NCBI GenBank assembly: GCA_958424475.1
Contig: CATZTY010000091.1
Coordinates: 1 to 5,297, forward strand
DNA from: an uncultured Collinsella sp.
GTDB lineage: Bacteria; Actinomycetota; Coriobacteriia; Coriobacteriales; Coriobacteriaceae
Length of the DNA stretch: 5,297 nucleotides
Direction of reading: 5' to 3'
Part shown: positions 1 to 4,931 of the stretch, in pieces
Layout of the letters: every line of letters begins with the position of its first letter
Position numbering within the stretch: the stretch's first letter is position 1
Notes under the pieces: model-generated
What the model saw: the letters and a program-made list of their open reading frames with translations, nothing else
Databases searched by the model: none
Told to the model about the DNA's origin: nothing
Program-made: the position numbers and the translations under genes

Positions 1-483
1 CTTGTGCCCCAGGATCGACTGCAGCGCCTTGATGTCGCCGCCGTGGCGGATCCACTGCGTCGCGAACGTGTGGCGCAGGCCGTGGAACGTGATCAGCTCG
101 TCGTTGGTGCCCATGAGGCCGTTGGTCTCCGAGAACGTCTTGAACGCCCTGCGGATATAGCTCGCCGTCGCGAAGGCCGCGCCCGGCTCCGACAGGATGT
201 AGCAGTTCCCGATCTCGACCGCCCCGGTAAGGTTGCGCGAGCGCAGCTTCCCGCGGTCGATCTCGTGGATCTCCTTCAGGAAGGGGAGCAGGCCGACCGG
301 GTCGATGGGGATGCCCCTGGCGTCATGGGTCTTGGTGTCCTTGATGAACGAACCCATCCCCTTCGCGTACGCCACCGAGTGCCTGATCGAGATCAGGCCC
401 GTCTCGAAATCCACATCGCACCACCGAAGGCCGCAGACCTCGCCGATTCGCATCCCCGTGTGCAGGGCGAGTACGACCGCCCC
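1..483 (-). pseudogene. Tyrosine recombinase (phage-type integrase) remnant, catalytic domain only
   Basis: Read leftward, this frame encodes 161 codons of the catalytic domain of a phage-type integrase, the enzyme that cuts and rejoins DNA at attachment sites. Visible motifs are HTGMRIGE with the first catalytic Arg (codon 448-450), DTKT with the probable catalytic Lys, HGLRHTFAT with His (82-84) and Arg (73-75), and LGHK with the last His (4-6) at the window edge. The nucleophilic Tyr would lie beyond position 1. The frame begins immediately after the TAG (484-486) that ends the XRE gene. There is no start codon before the TGMR motif and no SAM-like core-binding domain, which usually takes about 150 or more residues. 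I found no missing N-terminus in the other frames to the right. The piece is therefore a 5'-truncated remnant, cut also by the left edge. It is clearly more GC-rich than the genes to its right. Family assignment is secure; loss of function is inferred from the missing domain. Confidence 0.87.
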
Positions 484-735
484 CTAATCCTCGGCGGACC
501 AATCGAGTCCGAACTCCTTTCGGGCATCCTCTTCGCTCATGACTTCGAGAAGGTCTCCGGGTTGGCAACGAAGGGCGAGGCATAGCTGCTCGAGTGTGTT
601 GAAGCGAATGCCGCGAATATGCCCTTTTTTAATACGGGACAGGTTCACGGGCGTGGTTCCAATCCTTTCGGCAAGTTCGTTCGAGGATATCTTTCGCTCG
701 GCCATGATCTTGTCGAGGCGAACAATTACGGGCAT
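484..735 (-). CDS. Small XRE (Cro/CI-type) DNA-binding regulator, YozG-like
   Basis: This 83-residue protein is a single helix-turn-helix domain. It opens with VIVRLDKIMAERK, has the HTH helices around SSNELAERIG and TPVNLSRIKKG (about residues 17-38), and ends the fold with the CQPGDLLE signature typical of the small regulators paired with DUF2975 proteins. Such proteins bind operator DNA as dimers and usually repress their own operon. The start ATG (733-735) follows a GGA-type ribosome site that overlaps the TAA of the upstream DUF2975 gene; the gap is only 9 bases, so the two are probably translationally coupled. After the conserved core comes a tail (EEDARKEFGLDWSAED) that is longer than I expect for the family. 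The TAG stop sits exactly at the join with the integrase remnant, so the last few codons could come from the other side of the junction. Likely targets are the inverted repeats at 1280-1346, which is an inference. Confidence 0.9.
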   Translation of the reverse strand: MPVIVRLDKIMAERKISSNELAERIGTTPVNLSRIKKGHIRGIRFNTLEQLCLALRCQPGDLLEVMSEEDARKEFGLDWSAED

Positions 736-744
736 GGCGTTTCC

Positions 745-1257
745 TTACACAATCTCGTCGGAGTCGAGGTACAGCTCTCGGGCGTACAAGAAGAGCTGGG
801 AAAGCATGAACAGGACGATGCCGAGAACCAGAGAGGTCCAATCGAATGATGAAGCGATCTCTTGGGCGCCGACGGCCCCCTCGCCGCCAAACATCGAAAC
901 GGAGGTTTCGAGTGAGCCGGCGTAGAAGCTGGTGGCAGCTTGAACAACGAAGAGAATGCCGAGCACCTTCAAGCATGTCGCAGACCCTTTCTTGAAGGGG
1001 TCTCCGCTCTTGATCGTCCACACGAGAACGGCGCTGAGGATGGTCGTAGCGATACCGATGACGGCAGGGACCAATGTCGAGATCGCAAGGGCTGGATACG
1101 CGGGGGAGTCTGCAATTACAGGGTTGTCGAGCACTTCGATTGCTGGCTTTAAGGAGAACGCCACTTGTGCGATGGCGGTGACGCAAAGGGCCGCAGAGGC
1201 TATCGCACATGCGATGCGGAAGGAATGAAGCCGGGGAGTGCGATTGTCGTAACTCAT
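745..1257 (-). CDS. DUF2975 family four-helix membrane protein
   Basis: This 170-residue protein has four predicted membrane helices at about residues 14-36, 56-82, 95-113 and 142-158. Between helices 2 and 3 is the motif SGDPFKKGSATCLKVLG, which matches the conserved GxPF...LK region of the DUF2975 family. The start is well supported: GGAGG (1263-1267 on the opposite strand) lies 5 bases before the ATG. It is the first gene of a two-gene operon with the XRE regulator. The Bacillus subtilis counterpart is the YoaS/YozG pair, whose role is not settled. By analogy with membrane-protein/regulator pairs such as SdpI/SdpR, it may sense an envelope signal and control the regulator, or help immunity to the divergently encoded peptide. 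That function is inference; family membership is fairly sure. Confidence 0.87.
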   Translation of the reverse strand: MSYDNRTPRLHSFRIACAIASAALCVTAIAQVAFSLKPAIEVLDNPVIADSPAYPALAISTLVPAVIGIATTILSAVLVWTIKSGDPFKKGSATCLKVLGILFVVQAATSFYAGSLETSVSMFGGEGAVGAQEIASSFDWTSLVLGIVLFMLSQLFLYARELYLDSDEIV

Positions 1258-1262
1258 AATAA

Positions 1263-1267
1263 CCTCC
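1263..1267 (-). promoter_or_regulatory. Ribosome binding site of the DUF2975 gene
   Basis: GGAGG on the minus strand, 5 bases upstream of the ATG at 1257. It is a perfect core and fixes the start of the leftward operon. Confidence 0.8.
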
Positions 1268-1279
1268 GAAGAATTTAAA

Positions 1280-1290
1280 AACCTCAGGTT
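1280..1290. repeat. Inverted repeat AACCT-c-AGGTT
   Basis: Perfect 5-base arms around one base, in the leader of the DUF2975 gene. It is a candidate regulator half-site pair or a weak leader hairpin. It is short enough to be chance by itself; its closeness to three other inverted repeats is what makes it notable. Confidence 0.35.
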
Positions 1291-1294
1291 ACTT

Positions 1295-1313
1295 TTTAAC
1301 AGTTTATGTTAAA
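1295..1313. promoter_or_regulatory. Inverted repeat TTTAACA-gttta-TGTTAAA, candidate operator
   Basis: Perfect 7-base arms with a 5-base spacer, AT-rich, in the middle of the divergent intergenic region and covering the possible -10 box of the leftward operon. Size and symmetry suit a dimeric Cro/CI-type repressor such as the neighbouring XRE protein. Binding is inferred, not shown. Confidence 0.45.
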
Positions 1314-1329
1314 TTGATTTTGCCGGCAA
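1301..1329 (-). promoter_or_regulatory. Possible promoter of the DUF2975-XRE operon
   Basis: On the minus strand a TTGCCG box (1329-1324) and a TAAACT box (1306-1301) are 17 bases apart, each matching 4 of 6 consensus bases. Transcription would start near 1294 and give a leader of about 37 bases. The -10 box lies in the middle of the inverted repeat at 1295-1313, and the -35 box is half of the TTGCCGGCAA palindrome, so a bound repressor would block it. Both boxes are weak matches. Confidence 0.35.
1320..1329. repeat. Perfect palindrome TTGCCGGCAA
   Basis: A 10-base perfect palindrome, 6 bases to the right of the inverted repeat ending at 1313. Its left-reading half is the possible -35 box of the DUF2975 operon. 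It could be a second regulator site. Confidence 0.35.
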
Positions 1330-1336
1330 GTAATCA

Positions 1337-1346
1337 CAGCATGCTG
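1337..1346. repeat. Perfect palindrome CAGCATGCTG
   Basis: A 10-base perfect palindrome, 31 bases before the bacteriocin ATG. With the three repeats to its left it forms a series with centres at about 1285, 1304, 1324.5 and 1341.5, spaced roughly 17-20 bases. The sequences differ, so one protein binding all four is doubtful. Confidence 0.3.
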
Positions 1347-1367
1347 CAACCGAAACCCCTCTAGATT

Positions 1368-1374
1368 GGAGAGG
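1368..1374 (+). promoter_or_regulatory. Ribosome binding site of the bacteriocin gene
   Basis: GGAGAGG (1368-1374) ends 3 bases before the ATG at 1378; its GGAG core is 6 bases away. A TTG at 1366 in the same frame overlaps this site, so it is not the start. The AGAGG half can pair with CCTCT at 1358-1362. Confidence 0.75.
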
Positions 1375-1377
1375 ATT

Positions 1378-1743
1378 ATGTTCAGTACTGTTAAGTCGTG
1401 TAAGCTCTTGGTTTTCCTCGGCCTCGCTCTTTGTCTGTTGCTGCCGGGAGCCCCCGCTTTTGCGGATACCCCGATGCCTCCTTCCCAGGAGAGCAGCCAG
1501 TGTGCCCTCGTTGAGCCCCTCGGGTATACGGACGACGTCGTCGATACCTACTGGAGCTACAGCTGTCCTCGCGGCGTGAGCGGGCACAGCATCTCGATGT
1601 TCAACATCTCTTACAAGACGATCTCCTACCGAAATGGCTATCGCCGATCCGCGCATCATAGGGAATCCCGCCTCGCTGCAATGTGTTCCTGTGGTGTTCT
1701 TGGCACAACTGATAAATGGCAATTTGTCTATAGCACCTACTAG
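1378..1743 (+). CDS. Lactococcin 972-like bacteriocin precursor (secreted)
   Basis: The 121-residue precursor starts with a clear Sec signal peptide: basic MFSTVKSCK, hydrophobic core at residues 10-22, and an AFA cleavage site after Ala29. The mature part would be about 92 residues. Its C-terminal half follows the lactococcin 972 pattern: W-x-Y (59-61), a Tyr/Lys/Thr/Ser segment (SYKTISYRNG, 78-87), and an ending (TTDKWQFVYSTY) that aligns without gaps, as I remember the sequence, with LTEKASFYYNFW of lactococcin 972. Identity is low, so the call leans also on context: a large membrane protein and an ABC ATPase follow in the canonical order. Lactococcin 972 is Sec-exported, binds lipid II and blocks septum formation. 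Unusual here are about 28 extra residues before the W-x-Y motif and four mature cysteines (42, 63, 103, 105), which could form disulfides. A hairpin after the stop may lower expression of the downstream genes. Alternative: an unrelated small secreted protein. Confidence 0.72.
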   Translation: MFSTVKSCKLLVFLGLALCLLLPGAPAFADTPMPPSQESSQCALVEPLGYTDDVVDTYWSYSCPRGVSGHSISMFNISYKTISYRNGYRRSAHHRESRLAAMCSCGVLGTTDKWQFVYSTY

Positions 1744-1748
1744 ATGCG

Positions 1749-1781
1749 AGGAGGGGCCGAGCATTTTGTTCGGCCCCTCTG
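1749..1781 (+). terminator. Strong hairpin after the bacteriocin gene, terminator or attenuator
   Basis: GAGGGGCCGA (1751-1760) pairs perfectly with TCGGCCCCTC (1770-1779). The stem can be extended inward by a G-T and a C-G pair and outward by a G-T pair, leaving a 5-base loop. It begins 7 bases after the stop codon. The tail (TGTTCC) is only weakly T-rich, so partial termination or protection of the mRNA 3' end is more likely than a full stop. That would give much peptide mRNA and less transporter mRNA. Confidence 0.65.
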
Positions 1782-1799
1782 TTCCGACTGGATGAGGTT

Positions 1800-1803
1800 A
1801 AGG
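1800..1803 (+). promoter_or_regulatory. Ribosome binding site deciding the permease start
   Basis: AAGG, 6 bases before the ATG at 1810. The farthest upstream in-frame ATG (1744) directly follows the bacteriocin stop and would put the hairpin inside the coding region with no ribosome site, so 1810 is preferred. ATGs at 1792 and 1816 remain possible. Confidence 0.55.
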
Positions 1804-1809
1804 TTGGCG

Positions 1810-4032
1810 ATGAATATGCTCAAAATCTCGAAGGCAATCTTTAGGTCGCTCCTCTCCTCCAGGTCGCTCTGTGTTGCCGTTGTTGCGTTGATGGTTCTTT
1901 GTGCTCTGCCCGTCTTCAGGAGCGCGGCTGGCATCGACGGACGGGTTGAATACCTCGAGTCGGGAATAACCCGTGTTGAGCAGGAATTGTCAGCATCCTA
2001 TGCGGATGCGCTTGTGAATGCGGGGGAGGAGGGCGTCTATACCTCTTCATCAAGCATGCCCGCGCTTCTGTACCCTCTTGCCGCGGGGCGTCTTGTCTTG
2101 GCGCCGCTCTCTCCTCTGCTTCCGTTTCTGCAGGTATCGGATGGAGCGTACTCCTTTTATGACGGATCGAAGGAGTACTTGCTATGGGCCGCAACGGCCG
2201 TTGCCGTCTCGTTCCTTGCCGCGCGTCTTAACAAACGTGAAAAACTCATCATCCAGGCACCGATGGGTGAGCTGGGCAGGCTTGTTGCATCGAGCGTATG
2301 GGCGAGTGTTTTTGCGATGCTTGCCGTCTTCGCCGTCAATCTTCCAGGGATAATCGCCGCACTTGTGAAGAATGGCCCGGGCTCGCTGTTCTATCCGATA
2401 GGCTACGTTCAATATGCGACTCCGGTTATCAAACCGGCTTGGCTGGTGTTCGCACAGACGGCCATCTTGCAATTCTTGGTGGCGGCGTTCATCTCGCTCG
2501 TCGTTCACCTTGCCGTGAAGATTGCCAATAACCCTACGCTTGGAATCGTGTTCGTATGTGCCCTGATGGGGGCGACGATGGTTCCCGGGTATTACGGAAG
2601 ATCCATCGCTTTACGTGAGTTCGCCCTGTTGAATCCCCTTACGTATGCGAACACTGAGTTGACCGTCGGCGCCTATAGCCCGTACCCGACAACGCAGATA
2701 GTGAATCTGCCTGGACTTTGCTTCGAGCGTGGCGCGATTACCCTCGTATGCGCAATCGGGATCGAGGTGCTGGCAATTAGCCTGCTTTGCGTTGCTGGAA
2801 AGAGCGGCTGCGCGCGCCCGATGTCCCCGATTTGTCTTGAGAGAGGTTCCTTCACCGCATCGAGAACGACAGCCCGTTCGAGCGCTTGTACCTCCGCCGT
2901 TGCATACGTAAGAACGATGGGGAAGCTGCTCCTGCATTCTCCTGCCCTCGCCGTATGCGCGATTGCAATGTCGACGGCGATGCTGGCCCCGGCTCTGGTC
3001 GAGGTGTTTCCTGACGCTGGTGACGTTTCCGCTGTTCGGTATAGGGATGGGGAGCTCCGTTCAATAGATCGGTATCTAGAGCAGGACGTTGCGAATATGG
3101 ACGTCGAGGGCAAAGCGGCCCTGGAAGGCATGCGAGATGCTCTTTCGGGTTTCGTGTACGCGCCCACGCCTGCGGAGGGGTTTCGAAGCCTTGCGACGTA
3201 CGAGCGCGCTCGAGGCGAGCTGGGCGCGGCAGATGCGACCCTCCTGCAATCGATCGGAATCGAGCCGGAGACTCCTTCTCGTGCGGAGGCGCGCGCCCTT
3301 CTGCTCGAGTCGATCGCGAGCTTGCCGGACCCCAAGGTTTACGAGTTAAGTACGAAGATGCCCCCATTAATCCTCCTTTCCTATCTCCAGGCAGCGCTTC
3401 CTTCCTTGTTTTGGCTGTTGCCCGTGGTTGTCACATCGCTTGCGTGCACCTACCTGCGGTGCCGTTCCCTTCTGGTTTTCCAAGTCCCCGCAACAGCGCA
3501 TGTGCGTTTTCTGACGGCTGTTGCGCTGTCTCTCCTGCTTGGCTTGGCGCTGCTTTTGGTGTCGATGGTTCCCGCTGCGGTTGTGTCCTTGATTAAGAAC
3601 GGTGCGGGTGGATCGGAGTATCCCGTCGCTCTCATTCGGGCGGGAGCTTCGACAACGTCCATGGTGGGGGAGGCGGTGTTGTGCAGTATTCCGTTGCTGG
3701 TCATGGCATACGGCGTGATTTCCGTCGTCGCTGCGTTGACAGCAGCGATTAGCCGCAACCCCGTTGTCACCGGAGTGGTTTGCGCGGTTCTCTTGGTGTT
3801 GGGTTCGTTGAGCGCTCATGTTGAAAGCGCGGGCATGGACGTCGCGCTGCTGGCTCCATTCGCCTCGTTTGATCCCGCTTCCCAGGTGGGGACGATTGGG
3901 TTCCTTGGGCGAGGGACGAACGCGATGCCTTTTGGAGAGGTCGTCGGCGCATCGGTCGCTCTGCTGGTGGTCTTGGGCGCCGTATCTCCGTTGATGGTGC
4001 GCCTGAGTGTTCCAAAGATCGAAAGGGGATGA
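1810..4032 (+). CDS. Bacteriocin-associated membrane protein, two fused ABC-2-like permease halves
   Basis: With the ATG at 1810 the protein has 740 residues and about 12 membrane helices (near 19-35, 119-139, 160-185, 211-236, 242-261, 309-329, 376-397, 518-548, 567-595, 619-646, 650-670, 710-730). Each half has one helix, a long polar outside domain (about 36-118 and 398-518), then five helices. The halves are homologous: LVKNG and LIKNG (ending at 189 and 598) are each followed by YP, then NNP/RNP (Asn 241/650), then ALLNP/ALLAP (272/679), with a nearly constant offset of 407-409 residues. Position and size fit the integral membrane protein that accompanies lactococcin 972-type peptides (bacteriocin-associated, putative immunity; about 650-700 residues). 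With the ATPase encoded next it probably forms a complete transporter giving self-protection or moving the peptide. The direction of transport cannot be read from the sequence. Its TGA overlaps an ATG of the ATPase gene (ATGA), pointing to coupled translation. Confidence 0.85.
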   Translation: MNMLKISKAIFRSLLSSRSLCVAVVALMVLCALPVFRSAAGIDGRVEYLESGITRVEQELSASYADALVNAGEEGVYTSSSSMPALLYPLAAGRLVLAPLSPLLPFLQVSDGAYSFYDGSKEYLLWAATAVAVSFLAARLNKREKLIIQAPMGELGRLVASSVWASVFAMLAVFAVNLPGIIAALVKNGPGSLFYPIGYVQYATPVIKPAWLVFAQTAILQFLVAAFISLVVHLAVKIANNPTLGIVFVCALMGATMVPGYYGRSIALREFALLNPLTYANTELTVGAYSPYPTTQIVNLPGLCFERGAITLVCAIGIEVLAISLLCVAGKSGCARPMSPICLERGSFTASRTTARSSACTSAVAYVRTMGKLLLHSPALAVCAIAMSTAMLAPALVEVFPDAGDVSAVRYRDGELRSIDRYLEQDVANMDVEGKAALEGMRDALSGFVYAPTPAEGFRSLATYERARGELGAADATLLQSIGIEPETPSRAEARALLLESIASLPDPKVYELSTKMPPLILLSYLQAALPSLFWLLPVVVTSLACTYLRCRSLLVFQVPATAHVRFLTAVALSLLLGLALLLVSMVPAAVVSLIKNGAGGSEYPVALIRAGASTTSMVGEAVLCSIPLLVMAYGVISVVAALTAAISRNPVVTGVVCAVLLVLGSLSAHVESAGMDVALLAPFASFDPASQVGTIGFLGRGTNAMPFGEVVGASVALLVVLGAVSPLMVRLSVPKIERG
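4024..4028 (+). promoter_or_regulatory. Ribosome binding site deciding the ATPase start
   Basis: AGGGG inside the end of the permease gene. It is 9 bases before the ATG at 4038 but directly touches the ATG at 4029, so 4038 is the better start on spacing. The start at 4029 would depend on the ATGA overlap and coupling. Confidence 0.5.
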
Positions 4033-4037
4033 TCTCG

Positions 4038-4778
4038 ATGATTGGCCTTCAAACGCTGACGATCTCTTATGGAAAGAAGGTACTCGTAGATTCGGTGGAC
4101 GCTGAGTTTGCCCCGGGTACGGTCTACGGTCTCGTCGCTCCGAACGGGCATGGAAAGACGACGTTGCTGCGTGCGATGGCAGGTTTGCCGGGTCCTCGCG
4201 TGGACGGGAGCATCGTTCTGGATGAGGCGCAGGGCACGGGTACAAGAGAGGTCCGTTCTATGATCTTCTACGCACCTGGTGAGGGGACGCTGCTGTATCC
4301 CGGATTGCGTGCGGAAGATCACCTCAAGATGGTTTGCGATATGTGGCCGCATGCTCGCGATATCGAAGAGATAGTGGAACAAACGCAGATAGGCGAGTTC
4401 GCGAAGATGAGGATCCGCACTCTGAGCCAGGGCATGAAGCAGCAGCTTACCCTGGCGATTGCGTATGCGACGGGTGCGCGGTACCTTCTATTAGATGAGC
4501 CCATGAACGCGCTCGACCCCAGCAGGGTGGACTTGCATTCAGAGATCCTCAGGAAGCTGGCCGATTCTGGTACGTGCATCATCATGTCATCCCACATCTT
4601 GGATTCGGTCGATAGGCAGTGCGATGAGATTCTGTTTTTGAAGGATGGGAGGCTCATTAGAAGCATTCCGCAAGATGATGCTGCGCCGAAGTCTCCTGGA
4701 TCCCATTTCGCAAAGCCTGCCGGACGCGCCGAGGGTGCGCTAAGCACGTATCGGCGACTCTACGAAAAGGGCGGGTAG
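4038..4778 (+). CDS. ABC transporter ATP-binding protein of the bacteriocin locus
   Basis: This is a complete nucleotide-binding subunit of 246 residues (249 if started at 4029). Counting from 4038: aromatic A-loop Tyr11 in TISYGKK, Walker A at 31-42 (GLVAPNGHGKTT), ABC signature LSQGMKQQ at 129-136, Walker B with Asp153 and Glu154 (YLLLDEP), D-loop ALDP at 158-161, and H-loop His186 (SSHIL). All catalytic elements are present, so it should hydrolyse ATP. Overall it resembles the CcmA/antibiotic-export class that partners ABC-2 permeases rather than the MacB class. The Walker A residue before the last Gly is His, and the Q-loop segment (FYAPGEGTLLYP) has no Gln; other proteins of this class also lack that Gln. 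About 45 polar residues follow the H-loop region. It almost certainly energises the two-half permease encoded just upstream. Whether it serves immunity or export is open. Confidence 0.93.
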   Translation: MIGLQTLTISYGKKVLVDSVDAEFAPGTVYGLVAPNGHGKTTLLRAMAGLPGPRVDGSIVLDEAQGTGTREVRSMIFYAPGEGTLLYPGLRAEDHLKMVCDMWPHARDIEEIVEQTQIGEFAKMRIRTLSQGMKQQLTLAIAYATGARYLLLDEPMNALDPSRVDLHSEILRKLADSGTCIIMSSHILDSVDRQCDEILFLKDGRLIRSIPQDDAAPKSPGSHFAKPAGRAEGALSTYRRLYEKGG

Positions 4779-4780
4779 AA

Positions 4781-4921
4781 ATGCAAGTTAAAAATCTATG
4801 TGGCCAATGTGATACCGTTGAACCCGCATATCGATACCGCTCAGCCATTCGCCTCGCCCCCATCGCACGCATCTTCATTCGGTCTGTCATTATTAATCTA
4901 ACGATGCTTTGGGAAATGTAG
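4781..4921 (+). CDS. Possible small protein (46 residues) with a CxxC motif
   Basis: An open frame begins 2 bases after the ATPase stop, with a G-rich stretch (AAGGGCGGG, 4767-4775) at ribosome-site distance, and ends at 4919-4921. The peptide starts MQVKNLCGQCDTVEPAYRY, then has a basic part and a hydrophobic end (ARIFIRSVIINLTMLWEM). CGQC could bind metal or form a disulfide. Tight spacing on both sides, with its stop touching the ribosome site of the next gene, suggests a linking gene in the operon. Against it: third-position GC is only about 40% by hand count, lower than in the neighbours, and I recognise no family. It could be chance in a 153-base spacer. Confidence 0.35.
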   Translation: MQVKNLCGQCDTVEPAYRYRSAIRLAPIARIFIRSVIINLTMLWEM

Positions 4922-4931
4922 GTGCTTCTAA

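Noticed and set aside
4..585. 193-codon open frame on the plus strand opposite the integrase
   Set aside because: It is codon-aligned with the antisense of the integrase frame, which carries unmistakable recombinase motifs; the plus-strand product is Arg/Asp-rich low-information sequence.
629..1210. 193-codon minus-strand frame across the DUF2975 and XRE genes
   Set aside because: Arg/Cys-rich out-of-frame product on the same strand as two well-supported genes with ribosome sites.
1296..1342. Rightward promoter for the bacteriocin gene using TTAACA (1296) or TTGATT (1314) as -35 box
   Set aside because: No acceptable -10 box occurs 16-18 bases downstream of either; the true promoter cannot be called from the sequence.
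1366..1380. TTG at 1366 as start of the bacteriocin
   Set aside because: It overlaps the GGAGAGG ribosome site, and the ATG at 1378 has correct spacing and gives a normal signal peptide.
1309..1764. 151-codon minus-strand frame across the bacteriocin gene
   Set aside because: It covers the divergent control region and runs antisense to a gene with a clear signal peptide and ribosome site; no recognisable features.
1744..1809. ATG at 1744 as start of the permease
   Set aside because: It would place the hairpin within the coding region and lacks a suitable ribosome site; a better start with AAGG lies at 1810.
3367..4245. 292-codon minus-strand frame opposite the permease and ATPase
   Set aside because: Arg/Gln/His-rich translation typical of antisense to hydrophobic coding sequence; both plus-strand genes there are well supported.
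4657..4890. 77-codon minus-strand frame at the end of the ATPase
   Set aside because: Antisense to the ATPase C-terminus, Arg/His-rich, no ribosome site or family motif seen.
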